Positions 44,648 through 53,571 are shown, counted from the stretch's first letter. The stretch: DNA of 64,000 nucleotides from Actinokineospora pegani (GCF_009745975.1 NZ_WHOL01000098.1:208567-272566); one strand, 5' to 3'. A program made the numbers and translations. The notes: a model not told the origin generated them from the sequence alone.

Positions 44648-45937
44648 GTGACGGACCGGCCGGAGCCCACGAGGGCCGAGGACGCCCCGGACCCGACCGG
44701 AGCCGAGTCCACTGAGTCCGCCGAGGCCGGCGAGGCCCCGGCGCCCGACGAGCCCGCGGCGACCCCGCGCCGCCGCGCCTCCGGCTGGCTCATCGCGGGT
44801 CGCGCCGCGGTCGCGCTGGTCTCCGCCGCCGTGCTGGCGGCGACGGGGCTGGTCACGGCGCGGCTCGACGAGTTCCAGGACAACGTGACCAAAACCGACG
44901 CGGTGGCCGCGGCCCAGGAGGCGCCGAACGCGCCGCCGGTCGACGACGGGGGGACCGACATCCTGCTCGTCGGGTCCGACACCCGCACCGACCTGCAGGG
45001 CCGCCCGCTGTCGGCCAGGGTGCTGCGCGAGCTGCGGACCGAGGCCACCGAGACGATCAACACCGACACGCTGATCCTGTTGCGGCTGTCCAAGGCGGGC
45101 GGACCGGGCTACGCCATCTCCATCCCGCGCGACGCCTACGTCCCGGTGCCCGGCCACGGCGAGGAGAAGATCAACGGCGCGTTCGGCGTGACCAAGTCCC
45201 GGGTCGCCAGGGAGCTGCGCGCGCGGGGCGAGACCGACAACACCAAGATCGAGGTCGAGTCCGACAACGCCGCGCGCAGCGCGCTGGTGCAGACCGTGCA
45301 GGGGCTCACCGGGGTCCGCGTCGACCACTACGCCGAGATCACCCTCTACGGCTTCTACCTGCTCACCGAGGCCATCGACGGCGTCGACGTGTGCCTCAAC
45401 CGGTCCACCAGCGACCCCGACTCCGGCGCGGACTTCCGCCGCGGCCCGCAGACCGTGCGCGGCGGCGACGCGGTGTCGTTCGTCCGCCAGCGCAAGAACC
45501 TGCCCCGCGGCGACCTCGACCGGATCGTGCGCCAGCAGACGTTCCTGTCCTCGGCGATGAGCAAGGTCCTCTCCAGCGGCAGCCTCACCGACCCGGCCCG
45601 CCTCGGCGCGCTGGAGCAGGCCGTGTCCAAGACCGTCGTCATGGACCCGTCCCTGCACTTCCTCGACCTGGTCGAGCAGGCCCAGGCCCTGGCGACGGGC
45701 CAACTCCAGTTCGTCACCATCCCCGTCGCCGCGGTCGGCGTCCGCAACGACAAGGACCAGAGCATCGTCGCGGTCGACATCCCCACCGTCCAGCGGTACG
45801 TGTCCGCCCTGGTCTCGGCGACCCCGCCGCCCGCACCCCCCGCCCCGACCACCGTCTCCGACAAGCTCGGGGGCCGCAAGCTCCTCGACCTGGGGGCCCC
45901 CGCCGCCCCTGTCGCCCAGGTCCCCTGCGTCGACTGA
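44648..45937 (+). CDS. Second LytR-CpsA-Psr (LCP) protein
   Basis: 429 residues, without a LytR_C domain. Acidic Pro/Glu N-terminus, a span at about 48-68, then the LCP domain: TDILLVGSDTRTDL, NTDTLILLRLS, YAISIPRDAYVPVPG, INGAFGVTKSRVAREL, VDHYAEITLYGFYLL and RGDLDRIVRQQTFL. Catalytic Arg/Asp positions are kept. GTG 44648 chosen because GAGGAGGAG stands 5 nt upstream; in-frame GTGs at 44621 and 44627 lack that. Tandem paralogue of the 42934 gene. Confidence 0.92.
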   Translation: MTDRPEPTRAEDAPDPTGAESTESAEAGEAPAPDEPAATPRRRASGWLIAGRAAVALVSAAVLAATGLVTARLDEFQDNVTKTDAVAAAQEAPNAPPVDDGGTDILLVGSDTRTDLQGRPLSARVLRELRTEATETINTDTLILLRLSKAGGPGYAISIPRDAYVPVPGHGEEKINGAFGVTKSRVARELRARGETDNTKIEVESDNAARSALVQTVQGLTGVRVDHYAEITLYGFYLLTEAIDGVDVCLNRSTSDPDSGADFRRGPQTVRGGDAVSFVRQRKNLPRGDLDRIVRQQTFLSSAMSKVLSSGSLTDPARLGALEQAVSKTVVMDPSLHFLDLVEQAQALATGQLQFVTIPVAAVGVRNDKDQSIVAVDIPTVQRYVSALVSATPPPAPPAPTTVSDKLGGRKLLDLGAPAAPVAQVPCVD

Positions 45938-45943
45938 CCCCGG

Positions 45944-45949
45944 TACGTT
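45944..45949 (+). promoter_or_regulatory. -10 box of the TIGR03089 gene
   Basis: TACGTT, 6 nt before GTG 45956, just after the LCP stop and without Shine-Dalgarno. Confidence 0.55.
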
Positions 45950-45955
45950 GGCCGG

Positions 45956-46627
45956 GTGAGCCTCACTGAAGCCCTCCTGCGCCCCCTCGCCCAGGTCAAG
46001 CCCCTGATCACGCACTACGACGACGCCGCGGGCACCCGCCAGGAACTGTCGGTGGCGACCGCGGCCAACTGGGCGGCCAAGACCGCCAACTGGCTGGTCG
46101 AGGAGCACGACGTCGAGCCGGGCACCCGCCTGGCGGTCCAGCTCCCCCCGCACTGGCAGACCGCGGGCATCCTGCTGGGCGCGTGGTGGGCGGGCGCCCA
46201 CGTCGTCGCCGAGCCGGAGGACGCCGCGCTGACCTTCGTCGCGCCAGGGAACACCGCTCCGGGCCTGGTGGCCGCCGTCTCCCTGGACCCGATGGGCCGC
46301 GACCTGGGCGGCACCAAGGACGGCGTCGTCGACTTCGTCGGCGAGTCCCGCCTCTTCGGCGACGACTTCTTCGGCTCCCCCGTCAGCGGCGACACCCCCG
46401 CGTTGGCGGGCCTGACGGTGGACGAGGTCCTGGCGAGGGCCAAGGACGTGGTCGAGCCGGGCGCCAGGGTCCTGTCGACGATCGACTGGTCGGTCCCCGA
46501 CGGAGTGCTGCGAGCCCTCGTCGCCCCACTGGCCGCGGGCGGTTCGGTGGTCCAGGTGACCGGGGTCGACGAGACCAAGCTGGACGCCAAGCGCACCTCG
46601 GAGCGCACGACGACCGACCTCTTCTAG
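45956..46627 (+). CDS. TIGR03089 family protein (Rv3268-like)
   Basis: 223 residues of an actinobacterial family resembling a cut-down N-terminal half of AMP-forming ligases: LITHYDDAAGTRQELSVATAANWAAKTANWLVEE, TRLAVQLPPHWQTAGILLGAWWAGAHVV. The adenylate-forming core motifs (TSGTTG, GEl/YRTGD) are absent, so catalysis is unlikely. Function unknown. Follows LCP genes as in mycobacteria. Leaderless start supported by TACGTT. Confidence 0.85.
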   Translation: MSLTEALLRPLAQVKPLITHYDDAAGTRQELSVATAANWAAKTANWLVEEHDVEPGTRLAVQLPPHWQTAGILLGAWWAGAHVVAEPEDAALTFVAPGNTAPGLVAAVSLDPMGRDLGGTKDGVVDFVGESRLFGDDFFGSPVSGDTPALAGLTVDEVLARAKDVVEPGARVLSTIDWSVPDGVLRALVAPLAAGGSVVQVTGVDETKLDAKRTSERTTTDLF

Positions 46628-46664
46628 ACCGCCCCAGCGACCACGCCGCCCCTTGCCCCCCTTC

Positions 46665-46693
46665 CTTACTTCCAGTAAGTTACGCATCAGTAA
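46665..46693. promoter_or_regulatory. tandem TTAC/GTAA operator upstream of the SDR gene
   Basis: CTTACTtccAGTAAG (46665-46679) is a perfect 15-bp palindrome, followed directly by TTACgcatcaGTAA (46680-46693). It lies 20-48 bp before the GTG. The spacing suits a TetR-type repressor dimer pair. Confidence 0.55.
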
Positions 46694-46712
46694 ACAACGG
46701 GAGGTGTGGGCA

Positions 46713-47534
46713 GTGAAGTCATTCGCCGACAAGGTCGCGGTGGTGACCGGCGCGGGCTCCGGCATCGGCCGGGAACTGGTGCTGGGCCTGCTCGCCGAGG
46801 GCGCCCGGGTGGCCGCCTCGGACATCGACGAGGTGGGCCTCAAGGAGACCGCCGCCAAGGCGGGCGCGGGCGACCGGCTGCGGACCTACAAGCTCGACGT
46901 CGCCGACCGGGACGCCATCTACGCCCACGCCGAGCAGGTCGTCGCCGACTTCGGCGGCGTCGACGCGGTGTTCAACAACGCGGGCGTCGCGCTCAAGGGC
47001 AGCGTGGCGGAGATGACCGACGCCGACCTCGAGTGGGTCATGGACATCGACTTCTGGGGCGTTGTGCACGGCACCCGGGCGTTCCTGCCGCACGTGACGG
47101 CCCGGCGGGGGCACATCGTCAACGTGTCCAGCGTGTTCGGGTTCATCGGGGTGCCGACGCAGAGCGCCTACAACGCGGCGAAGTTCGCCGTGCGCGGCTT
47201 CACCGAGGCGCTGCGCCAGGAGATGACCGTCGGCCGGACCGGCGTCGGGGTCTCCTGCGTGCACCCGGGCGGCATCAAGACCAACATCGCCCGCAACGCC
47301 CGCACCTCCGACCCGGACGAGATCAAGTCGTTCACCAAGTCGCTCGACGCGGTCGCGATGACCACGCCGAGGAAGGCCGCGCGGACGATCCTCAACGGGG
47401 TCAAGCGGAACAAGGCGCGAATCCTCATCGGACCGGACGCCTACGTGCTCGACCTGCTGCCGAGGCTGCTGGGCTCGTTCTACCAGCCGCTCGTGGTCCG
47501 CGGCACCAGCCGCACGCTCACCCGGAAGAAGTGA
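46713..47534 (+). CDS. Short-chain dehydrogenase/reductase
   Basis: 273 residues, classical SDR. NAD(P) loop VVTGAGSGIGREL, ASDIDEVGL suggests NAD preference (Asp after beta 2), FNNAGVALKG, and the catalytic Ser-Tyr-Lys in NVSSVFGFIGVPTQSAYNAAK. The C-terminal LLPRLLGSFYQPLVVRGTSRTL is hydrophobic/basic, as in lipid-acting SDRs. GTG after GGGAGGTG. Likely controlled by the palindromes just upstream. Overlaps the convergent oxidoreductase by 17 bp. Confidence 0.92.
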   Translation: MKSFADKVAVVTGAGSGIGRELVLGLLAEGARVAASDIDEVGLKETAAKAGAGDRLRTYKLDVADRDAIYAHAEQVVADFGGVDAVFNNAGVALKGSVAEMTDADLEWVMDIDFWGVVHGTRAFLPHVTARRGHIVNVSSVFGFIGVPTQSAYNAAKFAVRGFTEALRQEMTVGRTGVGVSCVHPGGIKTNIARNARTSDPDEIKSFTKSLDAVAMTTPRKAARTILNGVKRNKARILIGPDAYVLDLLPRLLGSFYQPLVVRGTSRTLTRKK

Positions 47535-49566
47535 CCGCCCGGGGTGCCGGTCCCACCCGGACCGGCACCCCGTTGAGCACCGCGTTGCCGGACACCGCGT
47601 CGACCACGGCGGGGTCGGTCAGGTCGTTGGCGCTGGCCGCCGGGTAGCCGTGCGGGAGGCTGACCACCCCGGCCATGACCTCGTCCGACGCGGTCACCGG
47701 CACCGTGACCTCCCCGACCGCGGACGCCACCACCACGTCGTCGCCGTCGCGCAGGCCGTGGCGGGCCAGGTCGTCGGGGTGCATGAGCAGGTGGTGGCGG
47801 GCGCGGCCCTTAGTCAGGCGCCGGACGTCGTTCATCCAGGAGTTGTTGGCCCGCAGGTGGCGGCGGCCGATGAGCAGCAGGCCCTCCGGCGGCGCCATCG
47901 CCGCGACCGCCTCGACCCCGGCGGCGAGGACGTCGGGGACGAGGTCGACGCGCTTGCCCGTGGTGCGCAGGCGGCCCGGGAACGAGGGCTTGAGCGCGCC
48001 GAGGTCGATCCCGTGCGGGTTGCGGCGCAGCTTGCGCAGCGAGAGCCGGTGCGGGCCGGTGCGCAGCAGGACGTCGAGCAGGGTCCTGGGGTTCAGGCGC
48101 AGCCGCAGGGTGGTGAACGGCTTGGGCTTGAAGCGCTTGGCGTAGCGCAGCCCGAGGTCGCGGAAGATCTCCCAGTCGTGCCGGGCGTCGGGGTGCTTGG
48201 GCAGGACCGGACCGTTGAACCACGCGGCGTCGCGCACCGCGAACGCCGAGAAGACCAGGTCGTAGTGGTCGCGCTCGAGCGCCGTGGTCGGCGGCAAGAC
48301 GACGTCGGCGTGCTCGTTGGTCTCGTTAAGCTTGACGTCGATGGCGACCATGAAGTCCAGTGACGCCAACGCCTTCGCCATCCGCCGACCATCCGGTGTG
48401 GACAGGACCGGGTTGCCCGCGTTGACCACCAGCGCCCGGATCCGCCCCTCCCCCGGCGTCTCGATCTCCTCGGCCAGCACGGCGACGGGCAGCTCCCCCG
48501 CGAACTCCGGCAGGCCGCGCACCCGGCTGCGCCAGGCGTCGAAGTGACCGGGCGAGACCAGCTTGAGCACGTCCACGGCAGGCCGGGGGACGAGGGCGCC
48601 GCCGGGCCGGTCCAGGTTGCCGGTGATGATGTTGAGCAACTGCACCGCCCACTGGCACACCGCGCCGTGCCGCTGCATCGACACCCCCGTCCTGCCGTAG
48701 GCCACGGCGGTCTTGGCCGAGGCGAAGTCCTCGGCGAGCCGCGTGATGACCCGCGCGTCGACGCCGGTGATCGGGGCGGCCCACTCTGGGGTGCAGGGCG
48801 CGACGAGGGCCGCGAGCTCGTCGAGACCGTCCACGTAGGGCGGTGGGGTGGCCGTCGGGAGGATGAGGTGGACCATCGCCAGCAGCAGGGCGGCGTCGGT
48901 GCCGGGCCGGATGAAGTGGTGCTCGTCGGCGGTCTTGGCGGTCTCGGTGCGCCGCGGGTCCAGGACGACGAGCCGCCCGCCCCGGTCGGCGAGCGCCTTG
49001 CGGCGGCGGGCGAAGTCGGGGACGGTCATCAGGCTGCCGTTGGAGACCATCGGGTTGCCGCCGATGACGAGGAAGTGGTCGGTCCGGTCGATGTCCGGGA
49101 TGGGCAGCATCAACTGGTGCCCGTAGAGGCGCTGCGCGACGAACTGGTGCGGCAACTGGTCGACCGAGGTCGCCGAGAACCGGTTGCGGGTGCGCAGCAT
49201 CCCGAAGAACGCCGTCCCGTGGGTCATCGCCCCGAGGCTGTGCACGGTCGGGTTGCCCAGGTAGACGCCGACGGCGTCCTTGCCGTGCCGCTCCCGCACG
49301 TCGGCCAGCCTGGTCGCGACGAGGTCCAGCGCCTCGTCCCAGCCCATCGGCTCCCACCCGTCCGCGGTGCGGCGCACTGGCGTGCGCAAGCGCTTGCCGT
49401 CCTCGTGCATGTCCGGCAGCGCCACCGCCTTCGGGCACAGGTGCCCACGGGAGAGCGGGTGGTCGGGGTCGCCCTGCACGCCGGTGACCCGGCCGCCCTC
49501 CACGGTCAGCGCCAAGCCGCAGCAGGCCTCGCACAGGTTGCAGGTGGCGAACCGGGTCTCCGTCAT
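47518..49566 (-). CDS. Molybdopterin-dependent oxidoreductase
   Basis: 682 residues of the DMSO-reductase superfamily. The N-terminal [4Fe-4S] site is C9-x2-C12-x3-C16-x26-C43, followed by PKAVALPDMHEDGKRLRTPVRR. Further: GGNPMVSNGS, RLVVLDPRRTETAKTADEHHFIRPGTDAALLLAM, GVSMQRHG, LVVNAGNPVLSTPDGRRM and a C-terminal molybdopterin-dinucleotide domain (LLMHPDDLARHGLRDGDDVVVAS). No twin-Arg signal, so cytoplasmic. Looks formate-dehydrogenase/nitrate-reductase-like; the substrate is not clear. No cofactor or electron-transfer partner adjacent. Confidence 0.9.
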   Translation of the reverse strand: MTETRFATCNLCEACCGLALTVEGGRVTGVQGDPDHPLSRGHLCPKAVALPDMHEDGKRLRTPVRRTADGWEPMGWDEALDLVATRLADVRERHGKDAVGVYLGNPTVHSLGAMTHGTAFFGMLRTRNRFSATSVDQLPHQFVAQRLYGHQLMLPIPDIDRTDHFLVIGGNPMVSNGSLMTVPDFARRRKALADRGGRLVVLDPRRTETAKTADEHHFIRPGTDAALLLAMVHLILPTATPPPYVDGLDELAALVAPCTPEWAAPITGVDARVITRLAEDFASAKTAVAYGRTGVSMQRHGAVCQWAVQLLNIITGNLDRPGGALVPRPAVDVLKLVSPGHFDAWRSRVRGLPEFAGELPVAVLAEEIETPGEGRIRALVVNAGNPVLSTPDGRRMAKALASLDFMVAIDVKLNETNEHADVVLPPTTALERDHYDLVFSAFAVRDAAWFNGPVLPKHPDARHDWEIFRDLGLRYAKRFKPKPFTTLRLRLNPRTLLDVLLRTGPHRLSLRKLRRNPHGIDLGALKPSFPGRLRTTGKRVDLVPDVLAAGVEAVAAMAPPEGLLLIGRRHLRANNSWMNDVRRLTKGRARHHLLMHPDDLARHGLRDGDDVVVASAVGEVTVPVTASDEVMAGVVSLPHGYPAASANDLTDPAVVDAVSGNAVLNGVPVRVGPAPRAVTSSG

Positions 49567-49591
49567 GGGTGGGATTGTGCCCCGCGGGGGC

Positions 49592-49633
49592 GTCAGCCCA
49601 CCATGGTCAGCCCACCCTGGTCAGCCCATCGTC
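49592..49633. repeat. 14-bp tandem repeat, three units
   Basis: Units at 49592-49605, 49606-49619 and 49620-49633 share GTCAGCCCAyC; the third covers the stop codon of the DinB gene. Likely slippage at the gene end. Confidence 0.6.
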
Positions 49634-50163
49634 TTCTGCCCGTCGATCGCCTCGCGCACGACGTCGGCGTGCCCCGCGTGCTGGGTCGTCTCGGCGAGGA
49701 TGTGCAGCACCACCCGCCGCACCGACCAGGACACCCCCGACTCGAACCAGGGCGCCTCCGGCAGCGGGAACGCCGCGTCCAGGTCCAGCGTCGCGATCAG
49801 CTCGTCGGTCTTCGCCGCCACCGCCTCGTACCCCGCCAGCAGCCCCTCGAGCGTCTCGTCCTCGGTCATCCTGAAGTCCTCGGCCCACTCCTGCTCGGAC
49901 GGCAGCCCGGTCGCCATCAGCTCCGCCCCGCCCACCATGAACAGCGCCCAGCCCGCCTCGCAGTTCGACACGTGCTTGATCAGCCCACCCACGGTCAACT
50001 CGCTCACCGTGGTCCGAGCCCGCGCCTGCTCGTCGGTCAGGCCCTTCGCCGTGAACCGCAGGAACCCCCGGTGCTGCCGCAGCGTCTGGAGCAGGTCGCC
50101 GCGCTCGCCGCCGATGGCCTCGACGGAGGCGGTCTGCGTGCGGTCCTGGATGAGGCTGCTCAT
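49621..50163 (-). CDS. DinB-family (DUF664) protein
   Basis: 180 residues, four-helix DinB fold: ERGDLLQTLRQHRGFLRFTAKGLTDEQAR, LTVGGLIKHVSNCEAGW with first metal His, and VRRVVLHILAETTQHAGHADVVREAIDG with the HAGHADVVRE triad. Many members are thiol- or metal-dependent transferases or detoxification proteins; no substrate evidence here. ATG 50163 has AGGAGAA upstream. Lies between the oxidoreductase and the acyl-CoA dehydrogenase. Confidence 0.88.
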   Translation of the reverse strand: MSSLIQDRTQTASVEAIGGERGDLLQTLRQHRGFLRFTAKGLTDEQARARTTVSELTVGGLIKHVSNCEAGWALFMVGGAELMATGLPSEQEWAEDFRMTEDETLEGLLAGYEAVAAKTDELIATLDLDAAFPLPEAPWFESGVSWSVRRVVLHILAETTQHAGHADVVREAIDGQKTMG

Positions 50164-50331
50164 GAGGTTCTCCTGATCTCGTCTTCTTGAGTACAAGCAG
50201 AACTCTAGGCCGTCTTCCGGACAACTTCGGTCCGCAATGACCGCCGGGTGTCAAGATCTTCGACCGCACCCTCGCGAACGCCGAACTGCCCCCGGCGACG
50301 TGGTCGCCGGGGGCAGTCGGAGGAGCGGGGC

Positions 50332-51495
50332 TCAGCCCTTGAGGAGCTGGCGGGCCATCACCATGCGCTGGATCTGGTTGGTGCCCTCGTAGATCTGGGT
50401 GATCTTGGCGTCGCGCATCATGCGCTCGACCGGGAAGTCGCGGGTGTAGCCCGCGCCGCCGAAGAGCTGGACGGCGTCGGTGGTCACCGACATCGCGGTG
50501 TCCGAGGCGAAGGTCTTGGCGGCCGAGGAGGCGAAGGAGGCGTCCGGCTCGCCGCGCTCGACCTTGGCGGCGGCGGCGTAGACGAGGTGGCGGGCCGCCT
50601 CGATCTTCACGGCCATGTCGGCGAGCATGAACTGCACGCCCTGGAAGGTGCCGATGGCCTTGCCGAACTGCTTGCGGTCCTTGACGTAGGCGATGGTCTG
50701 GTCGAGCGCGCCCTGGGCGATGCCGAGGGCCTGGGCGCCGATCGAGTGCCGGGTGTGGTCCAGGGTGCGGAACGCCAGGCGCAGGCCCTGGCCGGGCTCG
50801 CCGATGACGCGGTTGTCCGGGATGGTGCAGTTCTCGAAGTAGATCTCGCGGGTCGGGGAGCCCTTGATGCCGAGCTTGCGCTCCTTGGGGCCGACCGAGA
50901 AGCCGGGGTCGTCCTTGTGGACGATGAAGGCGGTGATGCCGTCGGCGGGCTTGGCGGCCTCGGGGTCGCTCACGGCCATGACCGTGTACCAGCTCGAGAT
51001 GCCCGCGTTGGTGATCCAGCACTTGGTGCCGTTGAGGACCCAGTGGTCGCCGTCCAGCCGCGCCCGGGTGCGCATGGCGGCGGTGTCGGACCCGGCCTCG
51101 CGCTCGGACAGCGCGTAAGAGGCCATCTCACCGCCCGTGGCGATGGTCGGCAGGACCTCCTTCTTGAGCTCCTCCGAGCCGCCCAGGACGAGGTTCATCG
51201 TGCCGAGCTTGTTGACCGCGGGGATGAGCGAGGACGACACGCAGACGCGGGCCAGCTCCTCGATGACGATGTTGCCCGCGATGGAGTCGGCGCCCTGGCC
51301 GTCGTAGGCCTCGGGGATGTGCGGGGCGTTGAAACCCGCCTTGTTCAGCGCGGCCAGCGCCTCGTCGGGGTAGCGCTCCTGCTCGTCGACCTCGGCCGCG
51401 TAGGGGGCGATCTCCTTCTCGGCGAGGTCGCGCACCGCCTCGCGCAGCGCGTTGTGCTCGTCGCCGAGCTGGTACAACCCGAAGCCCGCGTCCAC
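50332..51495 (-). CDS. Acyl-CoA dehydrogenase (FadE25-like)
   Basis: First step of beta-oxidation, FAD dependent. 387 residues. LREAVRDLAEKEIAPYAAEVDEQERYP, HIPEAYDGQGADSIAGNIVIEELARV, YALSEREAGSDTAAM, RTLDHTRHSIGAQALGIAQGALDQTIAYVKDRKQFGKAIGTFQG and the C-terminal QIYEGTNQIQRMVMARQLL, whose Glu is the expected catalytic base. Closely follows mycobacterial FadE25, which is also next to purE. GTG 51495 has GGAGG 8 nt upstream; -10 TAACAT at 51530-51535. Divergent from the acyl-CoA dehydrogenase/oxidase gene. Confidence 0.94.
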   Translation of the reverse strand: MDAGFGLYQLGDEHNALREAVRDLAEKEIAPYAAEVDEQERYPDEALAALNKAGFNAPHIPEAYDGQGADSIAGNIVIEELARVCVSSSLIPAVNKLGTMNLVLGGSEELKKEVLPTIATGGEMASYALSEREAGSDTAAMRTRARLDGDHWVLNGTKCWITNAGISSWYTVMAVSDPEAAKPADGITAFIVHKDDPGFSVGPKERKLGIKGSPTREIYFENCTIPDNRVIGEPGQGLRLAFRTLDHTRHSIGAQALGIAQGALDQTIAYVKDRKQFGKAIGTFQGVQFMLADMAVKIEAARHLVYAAAAKVERGEPDASFASSAAKTFASDTAMSVTTDAVQLFGGAGYTRDFPVERMMRDAKITQIYEGTNQIQRMVMARQLLKG

Positions 51496-51529
51496 CTTGC
51501 CACCTCCACATGTCACCAGGTCCGCGTCA

Positions 51530-51535
51530 ATGTTA
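51530..51535 (-). promoter_or_regulatory. candidate -10 box of the acyl-CoA dehydrogenase gene
   Basis: TAACAT (minus strand), 35 nt before GTG 51495, leaving a short leader with GGAGG. Confidence 0.45.
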
Positions 51536-51596
51536 GCGCGCGTTCACATCGTTGCCCTGTGTTCTGGGGCACCCGCCGCAAGACCCTTGGCCCATC

Positions 51597-51628
51597 GGTT
51601 ACCAAGAGGTAACTTACCGGCAGGTACC
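51597..51628. promoter_or_regulatory. tandem TTACC/GGTA operator between divergent acyl-CoA genes
   Basis: GTTACCaagaGGTAAC (51598-51613) is a perfect 16-bp palindrome, followed by TTACCggcaGGTAC (51614-51627). Same TTAC-N6-GTAA layout as the site before the SDR gene. It lies 28-59 bp upstream of the ATG at 51656 and about 60 bp from the dehydrogenase promoter. Confidence 0.6.
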
Positions 51629-51655
51629 CGCCGTCATCGCCCCGGAGTCGCCGCC

Positions 51656-53371
51656 ATGCCCGGACCTCTGTTCTCCCCCGCGGACTACGACCCCGCGCGG
51701 TTCGACCCGGAGACGCGCCGACTGCTGCGCGCCACCATCGACTGGTTCGAGGCAAGGGGCAAGCGCGCCTTGGTCGCCGACTTCCACGCCAAGCGCTTCC
51801 ACGCCGACTTCCTGCGCTTCGCCGCCCAGGAGCAGCTCTTCGCGACCCTGCTGACCCCGCGCGCCGAGGCGGGCCGGGCGGCGGACAAGCGCTGGGACAC
51901 CGCCCGCATCGCCGCACTGTCGGAGATCCTGGGCTTCTACGGCCTGAGCTACTGGTACCCGTGGCAGGTCACCATCCTGGGCCTGGGCCCGGTGTGGCAG
52001 AGCGGCAACCAGACCGCCCGCGCCCGCACGGCCGCCGTCCTCGACGAGGGCGGGGTGTGCGCCTTCGGCCTGTCCGAGCGCGACCACGGCGCCGACATCT
52101 ACGCCACCGACATGGTGCTCACCCCCGACGGCCAGGGCGGCTACCGCGCCACCGGCGGCAAGTACTACATCGGCAACGGCAACGTCGCCCGGGTCGTCTC
52201 CGTCTTCGGCCGCGTCGAGGGCGTCGAGGGGCCGGACGCGTACGTCTTCTTCACCGCCGACAGCGCGCACCCGAACTACCACCTGGTCCGCAACGTGGTG
52301 CCGCAGCAGATCTACGTGTCCGAGTTCCGCCTGGAGGACTACCCGGTCACCGCCGACGACATCCTGCACAGCGGCCCGGCCGCGTTCGACGCCGCGCTGA
52401 ACACGGTCAACATCGGCAAGTTCAACCTCAGCTTCGGCGGCATCGGCATCGCCGAGCACTCCCTCTACGAGTCGATCACCCACGCCCACAACCGCGTCCT
52501 CTACGGCAACCGGGTCACCGACTTCCCGCACGTGCGCGCCCAGTTCGTGGAGGCCTACACCCGCCTGCTGGCCGCCAAGCTGTTCTGCGACCGCGCCGTG
52601 GACTACTTCCGCTCGGCGAACCCGGACGACCGCCGCTACCTGCTGTTCAACCCGGTCACCAAGATGAAGGCCACCACCGAGACCGAGCGCGTGGTGAACC
52701 TGCTGACCGACATCGTCGCCGCCAAGAGCTTCGAGGCCGACAGCTACCTGACCGTCGCCGCCGCCGACATCCGCGGCCTGCCCAAGCTCGAGGGCACCGT
52801 GGCGGTGAACATGGCCCTGATCCTCAAGTTCCTACCGCAATACCTCTTCCCCCAGGGCACCCACGCCGACATCCCCACCCGCCAGGCCCCCGAGGACGAC
52901 GCCTTCCTCTTCCGCCAGGGCCCGGCACGCGGCCTGAGCGCGATCACCTTCGCCGACTGGCGCGAGGCCTACCGCACCTTCCAGCACATCCCGAACGTCG
53001 CCGTGTTCTCCGAACAAGCCGACGCCCTCACCGCCTTGGTGACCGCGGGCATCACCCCCGACCAGGCCAAGGACCTGGACTTCGCCATAGCCCTGGGCGA
53101 ACTGTTCACCCTGGTCGTCTACGGCCAGCTCATCCTCGAACAAGCCGAACTGACCGGCACCGACACCCAGGCCCTGGACCAGATCTTCGCCACCTTCACC
53201 GACGACTTCTCCCGCTACGCCACCGCCCTGCACGGCAAGCCCTCATCGACGGCAGCGCAGCAGAAGTGGGCCCTGTCGGCAATCCGCAAGCCCGACGTGG
53301 ACCACGACCGCTTCAACGCCGTCTGGAACCAGGTCGTAGCCCTCTCCGGAACCTACGAGATGAAGCCATGA
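51656..53371 (+). CDS. Acyl-CoA dehydrogenase/oxidase, large type
   Basis: 571 residues, longer than classical acyl-CoA dehydrogenases. YDPARFDPETRRLLRATIDWFE start; GLSERDHGADIYATDM and ATGGKYYIGNGNVARVVSVFGRV are the FAD/acyl sites; NTVNIGKFNLSFGGIGIAEHSLYESITHAHNRVLYGNRVTDFPHVR is the third domain; then a C-terminal helical domain (FADWREAYRTFQHIPNVAVF) as in acyl-CoA oxidases and AidB-type enzymes. Oxygen versus flavoprotein acceptor cannot be decided. The ATG follows CGGAGTCGCCGCC, a fair Shine-Dalgarno. Ends at a long inverted repeat facing purE. Confidence 0.88.
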   Translation: MPGPLFSPADYDPARFDPETRRLLRATIDWFEARGKRALVADFHAKRFHADFLRFAAQEQLFATLLTPRAEAGRAADKRWDTARIAALSEILGFYGLSYWYPWQVTILGLGPVWQSGNQTARARTAAVLDEGGVCAFGLSERDHGADIYATDMVLTPDGQGGYRATGGKYYIGNGNVARVVSVFGRVEGVEGPDAYVFFTADSAHPNYHLVRNVVPQQIYVSEFRLEDYPVTADDILHSGPAAFDAALNTVNIGKFNLSFGGIGIAEHSLYESITHAHNRVLYGNRVTDFPHVRAQFVEAYTRLLAAKLFCDRAVDYFRSANPDDRRYLLFNPVTKMKATTETERVVNLLTDIVAAKSFEADSYLTVAAADIRGLPKLEGTVAVNMALILKFLPQYLFPQGTHADIPTRQAPEDDAFLFRQGPARGLSAITFADWREAYRTFQHIPNVAVFSEQADALTALVTAGITPDQAKDLDFAIALGELFTLVVYGQLILEQAELTGTDTQALDQIFATFTDDFSRYATALHGKPSSTAAQQKWALSAIRKPDVDHDRFNAVWNQVVALSGTYEMKP

Positions 53372-53446
53372 CCCAGGGGCTCACCCACATACACACCCCC
53401 ACCTGCCACACCCCGGCCTGGACCCAACACTGGCCGCCCTTGTTTC

Positions 53447-53517
53447 GGGAGGCTGGTGTCGAGGGTGGGCGAAGCCCATCGCGCAGCGACGCGAAGCGCC
53501 CTTGACGCCAGCCTCCC
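53447..53517. terminator. long inverted repeat between acyl-CoA gene and purE
   Basis: Arms 53447-53465 and 53499-53517 (19 nt, two mismatches, outer GGGAGGCTGG/CCAGCCTCCC) flank a 33-nt loop containing GGGC-GAA-GCCC. It sits between convergent genes and probably ends both transcripts. Confidence 0.65.
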
Positions 53518-53571
53518 GGAGTTGAACGATCGCGGCGACCGGACACCCGGCAATGCGCCAGCGAGCCGACC

